A stretch of DNA of 64,000 bases from Arsenicitalea aurantiaca (GTDB lineage: Bacteria; Pseudomonadota; Alphaproteobacteria; Rhizobiales; Devosiaceae): the NCBI RefSeq assembly GCF_003994485.1, contig NZ_RZNJ01000004.1, positions 495,785 through 559,784 on the forward strand. The letters are read 5' to 3'. The first letter of the stretch is position 1, and the number at the start of each line of letters is the position of its first letter. This document shows, one piece after another, positions 25,128-34,097 of this stretch. The position numbers and the translations under genes were made by a program. Below the pieces are notes generated by a model. It was not told the DNA's origin. It saw only the letters and a program-made list of their open reading frames with translations, and ran no database searches.

Positions 25128-27547
25128 AATTCACCCTCGATTGGCTCAAGGATCATCTGGAAACCGAAGCCGGCGTCACCGAGATCGCCGAGGCGCTGAC
25201 CATGGTCGGGCTCGAAGTCGAGAGCGTCGAGGATCAGGGGCGGGCGCTTGCAGATTTCGTCGTCGCGCATGTGGCTTCTGCAGAGCAGCACCCGAATGCC
25301 GATCGGCTCCGCGTCTGCAAGGTTGATGCCGGCACGGGCGAACTGATCAATGTCGTCTGCGGCGCGCCCAATGCACGCACCGGCATGAAGTCGGTCTTTG
25401 CTCCGGCAGGAACCTATATTCCGGGCAAGGACATGACGCTCCAGAAGGGTGTCATCCGCGGCGAGGAGAGCAATGGCATGCTCTGCTCGGAAGCCGAGCT
25501 CGAGCTTTCCGATGACCATGACGGCATCATCGAACTGCCCGTCGACGCGCCCGTCGGCACGCGCTATGTCGACTATGCAGGGATAAACGGGGTAGTCTTC
25601 GATATCTCGCTCACGCCCAATCGGGGCGATGCGGCAGGTGTGCGCGGCATAGCGCGCGATCTCGCAGCCTTCGGCCTCGGCCGGCTGAAGCCTGTCGAGG
25701 AGACGCCCGTCGCCTCTCCGGGCGGCGCGAGCCGGATCGGGGTCGAGCTTCGCTTCGCGCCCGGCGAGCCCGAGGCCTGCCGTATGTTCGCGGGCCGGCT
25801 GATTACGGGCGTCACCAACGGCCCTTCGCCCGAATGGCTGCAGCAGCGCCTGCGCGCGATCGGGCTTCGCCCGATCAACGCCTTAGTCGATATAACCAAT
25901 TTCGTTTCCTACGACCGGGCGCGCCCGCTCCATGTGTTCGATGCGGACAATCTCAACGGTCCGGTTCATGCCCGCATGGGCCGGGACGGGGAGAGCCTTC
26001 TGGCGCTCGACGGCAAGACCTATGCGCTCGATGAGACGATCCCGGTGATTGCCGATGAAAGCGGCGTGCTCGGTATCGCTGGCATCATGGGCGGGGAAGC
26101 GTCCGGATCCTCGGAAGCGACGCGCAACGTCTTCATCGAATGCGCCTGGTTCGATCCCAATGCGATCGCCACGGCCGGCCGCAAGCTCGGCATCACATCG
26201 GACGCGCGCTATCGCTTCGAGCGGACTGTCGATCCCGAAAGTGTCCTGCCCGGGATCGAGCTTGCCACGCGTCTCGTTGTCGAGCTCTGTGGCGGCACGG
26301 TGCACGAAACGGTGGTCGCGGGCCATGTCGGCTCGCCCGGCACGCGCATCGCGTTTCCCGTTACCGAGACGCGCCGGTTGACCGGTCTCGACGTTTCGGC
26401 CGACGACACCCGAGCCATTCTCGAGCGGCTCGGCTTCACTGTTGCAGGAGAAGGGGAGACCCTGACCGTAACCGTGCCCTCCTGGCGCCCCGACGTGACG
26501 CAGAAGGCGGACCTCGCCGAGGAAGTGATGCGGATGGTCGGCGTCGACAAGGTGCCGGTCGAGCCGCTGCCGCGTCTCTCCGGCGTCGCCCCGCGCATGC
26601 TGACCACGATCCAGAACCGGCGCCGCATCGCCCGTCGGGCGCTCGCCGCCCGCGGGCTCGACGAAGCGGTCACCTGGAGCTTCATCGCGAGTGCGGAAGC
26701 CGAAGCCTTCGGCGGGGGGACAGAGGCGCTGAAGCTTGCCAATCCGATCGCGTCGGACCTCACCGACATGCGCCCCTCGCTGCTGCCCGGCCTCCTCTCG
26801 GCTGCGCGGCGCAATGGAAATCGCGGTATCGCCGATCTGGCGCTCTTCGAGGTAGGGCAGGTCTTCAAGACCGATGCGCCCGATGGTCAGCGCAGCTATG
26901 CCACGGCCATTCGAACCGGTACGGCCGGACATGGCGGGTCGGGGAGGCACTGGCAGGGCGCGGCGGGCAAGGTCGACGTCTTCGAGGCCAAGGCCGATCT
27001 CGGCGCCCTTCTGGATGCGCTGGGCCAGGATATCGAGAAGGTGCAACTGGTCGCAGAGCCCGCAGACTGGGCCCATCCGGGACGCGGCGGGCGCATTCAG
27101 CTGGGGCCCAAGACGGTGATCGGCTGGTTCGGCGAAGTGCATCCGAGCGTCCTTGAGCAGTTCGATCTCAGCGGTCCCGTCGCAGCCTTCGAACTCGATC
27201 TCGATGCAATCCCCGAGCCACGGCGCAAGAGCGGGCGCGGCAAGCCTGCCCTGGCGCTTTCAGGCCTCATGCCCGTCTCGCGCGATTTTGCCTTCGTGCT
27301 GGATAGCGACGTGCCTGCCGCGACCGTCATTCGGGCGGCAAAAGGTGCGGACAAGGCTCTGATCACGGGCGTCGAGATATTCGACCTTTTCGAGGGCGCG
27401 CATCTGGGGGCAGGGCGCAAGTCGCTCGGCATCGCCGTCACGCTCCAGCCTCGCGAACGCACTCTGACCGACGAGGAGATCGAGGCAGTCTCGGCCGCCA
27501 TCGTCAAGGCGGTCGAAAAGGCGACGGGCGGCGTCCTCAGGGCCTAG
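25124..27547 (+). CDS. pheT: Phenylalanine-tRNA ligase beta subunit
   Basis: The 807-residue subunit has an N-terminal EMAP/tRNA-binding domain (EQHPNADRLRVCKVDAG). The B3/B4 editing domain contains RPINALVDITNFVSYDRARPLHVFDAD. B5 domains, the catalytic-like core (VTWSFIASAEAEAFG, LLPGLLSAARRNGNRG) and a C-terminal FDX-ACB anticodon-binding domain (SRDFAFVLDSDVPAATV) follow. Length is normal. The editing domain hydrolyses Tyr-tRNA-Phe. Start and exonuclease stop overlap by 4 bases. The stop overlaps the stop of the convergent glycosyltransferase gene (CTAG). Confidence 0.97.
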   Translation: MKFTLDWLKDHLETEAGVTEIAEALTMVGLEVESVEDQGRALADFVVAHVASAEQHPNADRLRVCKVDAGTGELINVVCGAPNARTGMKSVFAPAGTYIPGKDMTLQKGVIRGEESNGMLCSEAELELSDDHDGIIELPVDAPVGTRYVDYAGINGVVFDISLTPNRGDAAGVRGIARDLAAFGLGRLKPVEETPVASPGGASRIGVELRFAPGEPEACRMFAGRLITGVTNGPSPEWLQQRLRAIGLRPINALVDITNFVSYDRARPLHVFDADNLNGPVHARMGRDGESLLALDGKTYALDETIPVIADESGVLGIAGIMGGEASGSSEATRNVFIECAWFDPNAIATAGRKLGITSDARYRFERTVDPESVLPGIELATRLVVELCGGTVHETVVAGHVGSPGTRIAFPVTETRRLTGLDVSADDTRAILERLGFTVAGEGETLTVTVPSWRPDVTQKADLAEEVMRMVGVDKVPVEPLPRLSGVAPRMLTTIQNRRRIARRALAARGLDEAVTWSFIASAEAEAFGGGTEALKLANPIASDLTDMRPSLLPGLLSAARRNGNRGIADLALFEVGQVFKTDAPDGQRSYATAIRTGTAGHGGSGRHWQGAAGKVDVFEAKADLGALLDALGQDIEKVQLVAEPADWAHPGRGGRIQLGPKTVIGWFGEVHPSVLEQFDLSGPVAAFELDLDAIPEPRRKSGRGKPALALSGLMPVSRDFAFVLDSDVPAATVIRAAKGADKALITGVEIFDLFEGAHLGAGRKSLGIAVTLQPRERTLTDEEIEAVSAAIVKAVEKATGGVLRA

Positions 27548-28359
27548 TCGGCTATCCCGAGCCGCGCCATCTCGCGGCCGAAAAAACTGTCCGGGTGCGG
27601 CGGGCTCATCGCGCCCGTCCCCCGGTCGGTCAAGGCGCTGTGCCACATGTGGACGCCCAGCGTCGCCTCGGTAATGGCACCGGTCAGCGTGCTTTCCGGC
27701 TCGAGCAGGTCGCGGGCCCGGCCGTAGTCGAGGGGATAGAAGACAGGCTTCGGGCTCAGATGATCGATGAGCCCGAGCGCGCGCACATAGTGATTGAGGG
27801 GCGCCGGGCCGGTCGCGCCGAACTGCATGTGGTGAACGGGAAGCTCTTCCCTGAGGGCACGGCGGATCGCGACTTCGCCCCGCCGCCAGGGCGCGAGCCC
27901 CGGTGGCACTGCGCCGGGCAGGAAGACGCTCTGCATCGCCCTCAGCAATGCGCTGTCGGGGGGACAGCGGAAGACGGCGTTGTTAATCTCGGCCTTCCAG
28001 AAATTGCGCCAGCTGGCGGCGCGTTCGGTGCCGAACACATAGGGGCCAAGGCCAGCGAACGGGCGGACGCAATAGACGTCGCAATCGGCCCAGATCCCGG
28101 CCTCGCGCGCCATCAGTTCGAGCCTGAAGAGATCGGCGAAGACCGCCGGTGTGCGGCTCCCCTTGTAGAAAAAGAGGTTCTCGCGCGGGATTATCGCCGC
28201 GGCATCCGCCAGGATGCATCCGGCCGGCAGGGTGCCGACGTCCTCATAGGCGTAAAGGGTGAAGCTGTGGCCCTGCGCGATGAAGGAGGCGATGCACACC
28301 TGCTCGAGAAAGCTCAGCTTTCCGTGCCAGAATGAGCAGATCGGCTCGAGCCCGCTCAC
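27544..28359 (-). CDS. Glycosyltransferase with DXD motif (GT32-like)
   Basis: The 271-residue protein has the opening PICSFWHGKLSFLEQVCIASF typical of sugar transferases related to GT32 (Gly_transf_sug). The metal motif is GIWADCDVYCVRPF (Asp92 and Asp94). No membrane segment is seen. The start is GTG at 28359, overlapping the GT8 stop by 4 bases (GTGA). The two transferases probably add successive sugars to lipooligosaccharide or capsule. Specificity cannot be read from the sequence. Confidence 0.75.
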   Translation of the reverse strand: MSGLEPICSFWHGKLSFLEQVCIASFIAQGHSFTLYAYEDVGTLPAGCILADAAAIIPRENLFFYKGSRTPAVFADLFRLELMAREAGIWADCDVYCVRPFAGLGPYVFGTERAASWRNFWKAEINNAVFRCPPDSALLRAMQSVFLPGAVPPGLAPWRRGEVAIRRALREELPVHHMQFGATGPAPLNHYVRALGLIDHLSPKPVFYPLDYGRARDLLEPESTLTGAITEATLGVHMWHSALTDRGTGAMSPPHPDSFFGREMARLGIAD

Positions 28360-29249
28360 TTGCGCCCCGTCAACCGCCGCGCCTGCTTCAGCCAGAAGCG
28401 TTTCCAGCGGTGGCGCATATAGCGATAGTAAAGTTCGTTGGTCATGACGTGGCGGTAGAGCCGGGCGAATGCCGCCGTCGAAAAGAGGTTCCAGGGTCGA
28501 TTGTGGCCGGTGAAGTGGAGGATCTTCACGCCCATGGTCTGGTGCGCATGCCGCGGATCCATGACGTTGTAACGCCAGTCGAGCGCATGCCAACGTTCCC
28601 GAAAGATCAGGTTCAGCATGTCCTGGTCGTAATAGAGTTTCTCGATGATCCCGCGTGCGCGGAACTCCGAAAGCCGCGCCGGCACATCGGCCCGCGCCAG
28701 CCCGGCGCGGTCGATCAGCATGACGCCGGAGTTGAAGTAGCGGTCAGTGGAAGCAAAGATCCCGGCTTTGTCGCGCATGTCCCGGCCGAGCATGTGAAGC
28801 AGGCGCATCGGATCGGGCACGGCGGCAACCGGCATGCCATGCAGTTCGGTGTCGAAGAGGTCCTCAATGGGTTCCAGCACCATGGTGTCGCAGTCGAGAT
28901 AGACGATGCGCTGAACCTCCGCCGGAACGATATGGTCGAGGAGGAGCCGCGCATACATGACCGTATGAAGCCGCGGGTGCACCGGCAAGCCGCGGCAGAG
29001 GGCGTTGAACTGCCCGTGGCTTTCGAGCGGATAGTGCTCGAGCTGCGCGCCGAATTCGGTTGCGATTGCGTCCAGATCCCGCCTGTGCTCGACCGACAAT
29101 CTGTCGTGACAAAGGTGGAAGACAAGAGACTTGGGTTCGCGGCTGGTGATGCAAACCGAACGCATCACCGCAAAGGCGGGCGCCCAGAAATTGTCGTCGA
29201 AGGTGAGCGCGATGTGGATGGGGCGCGGGGTCTCGGGCATCGGGGTCAT
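28356..29249 (-). CDS. Glycosyltransferase family 8 protein
   Basis: The 297-residue protein begins IHIALTFDDNFWAPAFAVMRS and has the DXD motif IVYLDCDTMVLEPIEDLF (Asp119 and Asp121). FNSGVMLIDRAGL and ILHFTGHNRPW, the GT8 (LgtC-like) metal and acceptor motifs, follow. Basic and aromatic residues at the C-terminus (YYRYMRHRWKRFWLKQARRL) suggest attachment to the inner membrane face, as in LgtC. Retaining galactosyl or glucosyl transfer is likely. A start three codons later (29240) is possible; no ribosome site is clear. It is first of a two-gene operon. Confidence 0.88.
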   Translation of the reverse strand: MTPMPETPRPIHIALTFDDNFWAPAFAVMRSVCITSREPKSLVFHLCHDRLSVEHRRDLDAIATEFGAQLEHYPLESHGQFNALCRGLPVHPRLHTVMYARLLLDHIVPAEVQRIVYLDCDTMVLEPIEDLFDTELHGMPVAAVPDPMRLLHMLGRDMRDKAGIFASTDRYFNSGVMLIDRAGLARADVPARLSEFRARGIIEKLYYDQDMLNLIFRERWHALDWRYNVMDPRHAHQTMGVKILHFTGHNRPWNLFSTAAFARLYRHVMTNELYYRYMRHRWKRFWLKQARRLTGRK

Positions 29250-29285
29250 CGGCTCGTGAAGGAAGGGTGGCGACAGACGGGGAGA

Positions 29286-29307
29286 CCCCGCCGCTTATGC
29301 GGCGGGG
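29286..29307 (-). terminator. GC hairpin after the aldo/keto reductase gene, no T-run
   Basis: CCCCGCCGC (29286-29294) pairs perfectly with GCGGCGGGG (29299-29307) around a TTAT loop. It lies in the 72-base gap between the reductase stop and the GT8 start. It is a plausible terminator despite having no T-run. Confidence 0.5.
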
Positions 29308-29321
29308 CGAAAGTCACGCCG

Positions 29322-30362
29322 TCAGCGAAGCCAGCCGGTCGGCTTGGGGTGGAGATCCATCAGCCCTTCCCGCGTCGCTGCGTCTATGTCGGCGAGGTCC
29401 TCGTCCGAGAGCGTGAGATTGTCGAGCACGCCGAGATTGTCCTTGAGCTGTTCGAGCGTACGCACCCCGATCAGGGCCGACGTCATCTCCTTGCGCCTCA
29501 GGGCCCAGGCCAGCGCAAGCTGCACCATGGACTGGCCGCGCCGTTCGGCAATGGCGCCGAGCCGATCAACTGCCTCCAGAACGTTGGGCGCGATGTGGCT
29601 CTGGCGCAGGGTCGTGTTGGTGTTCTCGGCGCGGGTCCCTTCGCTGGCTCCGCCGCGATTGTACTTGCCGCTCAGCACGCCCTGCGCGAGCGGCGAGAAG
29701 GCGATGATGCCGACGCCGAGTTCTTCGCAGGCATCGATCGTCCGGTCTTCCTCGATCCAGCGATTGAGAATGGAATAGGACGGCTGATGAATGGTCAGCG
29801 GCACGCCCATGTCCTTGAGAATCCGGTGGGCCTCCCGGGTCTGGGCTTCGGGATAGCTAGACACCCCGACGTAAAGCGCCTTGCCCTGCCGATGGAGCTG
29901 GGCGAGCGCGCCCATGGTTTCCTCGAGCGGGGTGTTGGGGTCGTAGCGATGCGAATAGAAGATGTCGACATAGTCGAGCCCCATGCGCCTGAGGCTCTGG
30001 TCACAGCTGGCGATGAGATATTTCCGGCTGCCGAATTCGCCATAGGGACCCGGCCACATATTGTAGCCCGCCTTGGTCGAGATGATCATCTCGTCGCGAT
30101 AGGGGCGGAAGTCGCGCGCCAGCACCTGCCCGAACAATTCCTCAGAAGAGCCCGGCGGGGGGCCGTAATTGTTGGCGAGGTCGAAATGGGTGATCCCCTG
30201 GTCGAAGGCATAGCCCAGGATTTCCATGGCGCCCGGATAATCGCGCGTCCCGCCGAAATTCTGCCAGAGCCCCAGACTGATGACCGGCAGCCTCAGCCCC
30301 GACTGTCCGCAATAGCGGTACTGCATGCGCTCATAGCGGGAATTCGCTGCTCGATAGGTCAT
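29322..30362 (-). CDS. Aldo/keto reductase, L-glyceraldehyde 3-phosphate reductase type
   Basis: The 346-residue TIM-barrel oxidoreductase has the AKR tetrad in FDLANNYG (Asp, Tyr), IISTKAGYNMWPGPYGEFGSRKY (Lys) and DIFYSHRYDP (His). NADPH-binding segments include FSPLAQGVLSGKY near the C-terminus. The motif GPPPGSSEELFGQVL and the length match YghZ/Gpr, which reduces L-glyceraldehyde 3-phosphate and methylglyoxal. AGAGGAGA precedes the ATG by 6 bases. It is divergent from trhO, with a 105-base gap. Confidence 0.9.
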   Translation of the reverse strand: MTYRAANSRYERMQYRYCGQSGLRLPVISLGLWQNFGGTRDYPGAMEILGYAFDQGITHFDLANNYGPPPGSSEELFGQVLARDFRPYRDEMIISTKAGYNMWPGPYGEFGSRKYLIASCDQSLRRMGLDYVDIFYSHRYDPNTPLEETMGALAQLHRQGKALYVGVSSYPEAQTREAHRILKDMGVPLTIHQPSYSILNRWIEEDRTIDACEELGVGIIAFSPLAQGVLSGKYNRGGASEGTRAENTNTTLRQSHIAPNVLEAVDRLGAIAERRGQSMVQLALAWALRRKEMTSALIGVRTLEQLKDNLGVLDNLTLSDEDLADIDAATREGLMDLHPKPTGWLR

Positions 30363-30467
30363 CTGCGTCTCCTCTTTACCGGTGTCGCTTATGGCAGAAA
30401 CATCGGCTCTGGCAAAGCCGGCCCGGAGCCGCTTTGCGCCGGCCTGCCCCGGTGCTAGAAGCGCGTC

Positions 30468-31496
30468 ATGACGATGCCTCCGCAGACCAATGCACCCTTT
30501 ACCGTGCTCGCGATCTACAAGTTCGCCGAGCTCCCCGACCATGAGGCGTTGAAGGCGCCGCTGGCGGCATTCTGCTGCGCGCGAGAGATCCGCGGCACGC
30601 TGATCCTCGCGCCCGAAGGCCTCAACGGCACCGTCGCCGGCACGCGGGAGGCCATAGCCGAACTGGTATCGCATCTGCTCACGGACGGGGCCTATGCAGG
30701 CCGGTTCGTCGGCGCCGAGATCAAGTATGCGAGCGCCGAAACGATGCCCTTTCTGCGCATGAAGGTGCGCACAAAGCCCGAAATCGTCACGCTGCGAGCA
30801 CCGGAGGCCAATCCGGCACGGCGTGTGGGAACCTATGTCGCCCCGCAGGCCTGGAACGGCCTCATCGCCGAGCCCGACGTACGGGTCATCGATACCCGCA
30901 ATGATTACGAGGTGCGGCTGGGACGTTTCGCCGGCGCCGAGGATCCTGCAACGACGAGCTTCACCGACTTCAAGGCCTATGTAGAAACCCATCTCGATCC
31001 CGAGCGGGACCGGAAGATCGCGATGTACTGCACCGGCGGCATACGTTGCGAGAAGGCTTCCGCCTATCTCCTCGAGAAGGGGTTCGAAGCGGTCTATCAC
31101 CTCAAGGGCGGGATCCTCGCCTATCTAGAGACGGTGCCCGAGGCCGAAAGCCTCTGGCAGGGCGAGTGCTTCGTTTTCGATGAACGCGTCGCGGTGGGCC
31201 ATGGCCTGCTGGTGGGGGAGGCCAGCCTCTGCCGGGCATGCCGCATGCCGCTGACCGCCGCCGATCGCGCGCATCCCGATTATGTCGAAAACCTTTCCTG
31301 TCCCCATTGTGCTGGCGACGCCCGAAAGGCCGCCTCGGCCGCCGAGCGCCAGCGTCAGGTCGAACTCGCGCGCCATGCGGGGATCGCGCATCTGGGCGAG
31401 GACGCGGCTGCCGATGCACAGCGGCGTAAGGCGGAAAAGGCGGAGTTGCGGGCTCGCAGCGCCGCCCAGAGCACCGGCACGCGTCAGAGGTCCTGA
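30468..31496 (+). CDS. trhO: tRNA uridine(34) hydroxylase, rhodanese family
   Basis: The 342-residue protein (YceA/TrhO) has an N-terminal ferredoxin-like domain (LAPEGLNGTVAG). The rhodanese domain carries the active-site Cys188 in MYCTGGIRCEKASAYL. A zinc-ribbon-like tail follows (CRACRMPLTAADR, CPHC). TrhO makes 5-hydroxyuridine at position 34 of certain tRNAs using oxygen. The C-terminal basic helix (AAERQRQVELARHAG) is alphaproteobacterial. Its last 13 bases overlap the convergent hydrolase gene. Confidence 0.93.
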   Translation: MTMPPQTNAPFTVLAIYKFAELPDHEALKAPLAAFCCAREIRGTLILAPEGLNGTVAGTREAIAELVSHLLTDGAYAGRFVGAEIKYASAETMPFLRMKVRTKPEIVTLRAPEANPARRVGTYVAPQAWNGLIAEPDVRVIDTRNDYEVRLGRFAGAEDPATTSFTDFKAYVETHLDPERDRKIAMYCTGGIRCEKASAYLLEKGFEAVYHLKGGILAYLETVPEAESLWQGECFVFDERVAVGHGLLVGEASLCRACRMPLTAADRAHPDYVENLSCPHCAGDARKAASAAERQRQVELARHAGIAHLGEDAAADAQRRKAEKAELRARSAAQSTGTRQRS

Positions 31497-32329
31497 GAGG
31501 CGCCGCCGGCTGGGTCCATGCTCTCCCAGAAGGCCAGCAGCGTCGACCGCCAGGCATCCTTCGCATCGAGGTTTGCACAGTGCCCGCCCTCCTTGAGGTG
31601 GACATGGGTGAGATTGGGCCGGCCCCTGAGCTGCGGAAGGGAGCGGGCCAGCGCCAAATTGACGAGCCGGTCCCTGCCGCCCTCGATGATCAGCATGGGG
31701 CAGGTCGAACCGAGTGCGGCTTCGAGAAGATCATAGCGCCGCACATTCTGGGCGATCGCCATGCCGACCCTCGGATCGAACTGGGCGATGAGGCGCGCGA
31801 CGAGCGGGCGGGCCGCGACATTGTCGGTGGTGAAGCGCGCCGTGATCGCGCCGCTGAGGCGTGGGCCGAAGAGACGATAGGCAAGCCCGATGCTGCCCGC
31901 CGAGGCCCTCGGCAGGTTGAGCCGGTGGGCAGTGCCGAAGCTTGCAAAGCTCGCGAACCGCCGAGGGGCACGGGCCAGAAGATGGAGCCCCAATATCCCG
32001 CCTAGCGAATTGCCGACCCAATGGACCGGGCCATTGGCCTCGGCCTCGAGCAGGGCCTCCATGTCGGCGGTCATGAGCGGAATGGTGAAATCCTGAGCGG
32101 CAGGATCGCTTGGTGGGCGGGTGGACCGGCCATGCCCGCGCAAATCGGGCACCAGCACGCGATTGCCGCGGGCCGCGAAGGCCATTGCGTCTGCCGCGAA
32201 CTGTGCGCCGGCGGCCGCAAGCCCGTGGACGAGAACGACCGTGCGCGTGGCGTCTTCGGGGCCGAGGACCTCGTAGGCGATCCGCGTGCCGTCGGGGCGT
32301 TCGAGCATGTCTTGGCGCGAGATGCTCAT
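31484..32329 (-). CDS. Alpha/beta hydrolase
   Basis: The 281-residue protein has the oxyanion segment VLVHGLAAAG, the nucleophile elbow GNSLGG (Ser108), an acid in EGGRDRLVN and the catalytic His in KEGGHCANLD. It resembles 3-oxoadipate enol-lactonase (PcaD-like) proteins, but no other protocatechuate genes are near, so the substrate is open. Its start overlaps the stop of the frameshifted gene upstream by 4 bases (ATGA). Confidence 0.82.
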   Translation of the reverse strand: MSISRQDMLERPDGTRIAYEVLGPEDATRTVVLVHGLAAAGAQFAADAMAFAARGNRVLVPDLRGHGRSTRPPSDPAAQDFTIPLMTADMEALLEAEANGPVHWVGNSLGGILGLHLLARAPRRFASFASFGTAHRLNLPRASAGSIGLAYRLFGPRLSGAITARFTTDNVAARPLVARLIAQFDPRVGMAIAQNVRRYDLLEAALGSTCPMLIIEGGRDRLVNLALARSLPQLRGRPNLTHVHLKEGGHCANLDAKDAWRSTLLAFWESMDPAGGASQDL

Positions 32330-32833
32330 CGATCAGGCACCTCCGCGCTAAACCAGCCCTCTTCGGCGAGATCGGCAAGCACGGGCCATGCTGTGGCCGA
32401 AAGGTTGAGCCACCACAAATGCTTGCTCATGCGGCCCGGCGCCTCGGCGCCCTTTTCGGGCAATGGCGCGTTGGTTGGCCAGAGCTCGTATTCCTCATAG
32501 GGATGGTCCATGAAGCCGACAAAGACCTCGGCTCCCGCAACGAGGACGGCGATGCGCACCCAGCCCGAAGGATCGGGGCGCCTCGAGAACGAAAGCGCGG
32601 TCCGACGCGGCAATCCCGATCCGTGCCATTTCACCCGCAATATGGGCAAGAACGGAAAGTTGCACCCTGAGACCCGCCTGCGGGCCGCCCGTCACGGTCC
32701 ATTCCGGAAAGGTCTTGGCGTGCGTCACGAGCCGGTCGACTAGCCAGCTCATCTCCGTGCCCGTATGGGGAAAACTGTGTTCCGCACCCGTCATCAGATC
32801 GAAAAACAAGGGGAGCTGGCGGGGTGCATCCAT
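32326..32833 (-). pseudogene. Conserved hypothetical gene broken by an apparent +1 frameshift
   Basis: Two overlapping frames on this strand look like one protein of about 168 residues. The first (from ATG 32833, with GGGAG 6 bases upstream) reads MDAPRQLPLFFDLMTGAEHS and runs to DRAFVLEA. The second continues DPSGWVRIAVLVAGAEVFVG and ends at 32326, overlapping the hydrolase start by 4 bases. Removing one base from the GGGG run at 32575-32578 joins them. The family is not recognised. The cause may be a sequencing error, a recent mutation or, less likely, programmed slippage. Confidence 0.65.
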
Positions 32834-32883
32834 TCTGGGCTCCCGGATCGGTTTTCCGACGGCGAGGGGCGGCGCTTTCCCGG

Positions 32884-33771
32884 TCAAGCGTCGCCCTCCT
32901 CGGCGATACGCATCGTCAGCCAGTCGCGGAACGCTGCGACCTTGGCAGGCACGCGCCGGCCACGCGGGGTCGCGAACCAGTAACCCAGCCAGTCCTTAAC
33001 CGCGATGCCGAAAGGATCGACCAGCCGCCCGTGGCGACGTGCGTCGGCGCTCATCAGATCAACCGCAAGCAGTACGCCCTGTCCGCTTGCGGCCGCGTCG
33101 AAGGCGAGCGCGGGATCGTCATAGCTTGGCCCGTGCAGTGTCGGCATGGGCGTTCCGGAGGCGGCGAACCAGGCGGGCCAGGAGAGCATGCTGGTGCGGT
33201 CACCGATGACGGGCAGATTGGCGAGATCGGCGGGATCGTTGAGCGATGCGGCAAGATCCGGGGCCACCACCGGGCGATAGCGCCCGCCGCCCAGGGGTAG
33301 CGTATCGACATCGTCCCATCGGCCCGTTCCGTAGCGGATGGCGCAGTCGATATCGCCGGGGGAAAGATCCATCATCGCGCCGGTGACCACGAGGCGCAGC
33401 TCGATTTCGGGATGGAGGGCCGAGAACCCGCCCAGCCGCCAGATCAGCCAGCGCGAGGCGAAGACGCTCCCCACGGTCAGCGTCAGGATCGGGCTTTCGG
33501 CCACCATCAGCCCAGCCATCGCATCCTGGAGCCCGGCAAAGCCCGCGCGCATCTGGGGCAGCACGGCGAGCAGGGCCGGGGTGGGACGCAGGCCCTGCTG
33601 AGTGCGCGAAAAGAGCGCCACCCCCAGCCGCTCTTCGGCGCGGCGTATGTGCTGGCTGACCGCGCCGGGGGTCACGCCGAGCTCCTCCGCCGCCGGCGCG
33701 AGCGCACCCCGGCGCGCCACGATTTCGATGGCACGGATGGCGTTGAGCGGTATCGGGAACGGGCTACCCAT
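32884..33771 (-). CDS. LysR-family transcriptional regulator (GcvA-like)
   Basis: The 295-residue regulator has an N-terminal winged helix (NAIRAIEIVARRGALAPAAE, VTPGAVSQHIRRAEERLG) and a substrate-binding domain of the GcvA type (SRWLIWRLGGFSALHPEIEL, DIDCAIRYGTGRW). It is divergent from two tiny related genes across a 95-base region with a matched pair of short repeats. That arrangement suggests it regulates them. No Shine-Dalgarno site is visible before the ATG, so the start is uncertain or the message is leaderless. Confidence 0.85.
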   Translation of the reverse strand: MGSPFPIPLNAIRAIEIVARRGALAPAAEELGVTPGAVSQHIRRAEERLGVALFSRTQQGLRPTPALLAVLPQMRAGFAGLQDAMAGLMVAESPILTLTVGSVFASRWLIWRLGGFSALHPEIELRLVVTGAMMDLSPGDIDCAIRYGTGRWDDVDTLPLGGGRYRPVVAPDLAASLNDPADLANLPVIGDRTSMLSWPAWFAASGTPMPTLHGPSYDDPALAFDAAASGQGVLLAVDLMSADARRHGRLVDPFGIAVKDWLGYWFATPRGRRVPAKVAAFRDWLTMRIAEEGDA

Positions 33772-33779
33772 GGAGTTTT

Positions 33780-33864
33780 TCTAAACCCGCGCGCAGATCT
33801 TGTCGATTGTCCAGACGCCCAAGCGATGGGCAGATGGCAGGTATGCAGGAAAGCGGGGTTTAGA
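33780..33864. promoter_or_regulatory. Divergent control region with paired GCGGG-TTTAGA repeats
   Basis: TCTAAACCCGC (33780-33790) and GCGGGGTTTAGA (33853-33864) are inverted copies, the right copy having one extra G. Read outward, each sits just upstream of one of the two divergent start codons (LysR at 33771, small protein at 33867). They could be binding sites for the LysR protein or promoter parts. Confidence 0.45.
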
Positions 33865-33866
33865 GA

Positions 33867-34097
33867 ATGGAATGGCCCAACTATATCAGCTCCATCATCC
33901 GCTCGTTCATCGTGCCGCCGCCTCCGGCTTATTGTCCGGACGCCTGGCCGTTGCGCGACTGGGCGGATCTGCCGCCCTTCCACCCCGCCGACCGCGGTAA
34001 TCGCGATGCGGCCCGCGCGCGACCCGGCGACATGCCGGAAGACCGCCGCGCCGGTGGGAGGGCGGCACCCCTTACCTCAAAGAAAGAAGAACAATGA
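33867..34097 (+). CDS. Small protein with DWADLPPFHP motif
   Basis: The 76-residue protein has an amphipathic start (MEWPNYISSIIRSFIVPPPP) and then LRDWADLPPFHP at about residues 29-40. The rest is a hydrophilic Arg/Ala-rich tail with no fold I recognise. The following gene shares the RDWADLPPxHP motif and overlaps the stop by 4 bases, so the two are a duplicated pair in one operon. Similar short proteins ending in a DLP motif occur beside GcvA-like regulators in rhizobia, from memory and unverified. Confidence 0.6.
   Translation: MEWPNYISSIIRSFIVPPPPAYCPDAWPLRDWADLPPFHPADRGNRDAARARPGDMPEDRRAGGRAAPLTSKKEEQ

Noticed and set aside
30363..31100. Extension of the aldo/keto reductase across trhO
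   Set aside because: The added residues are antisense to trhO. A strong ribosome site exists at the ATG at 30362.
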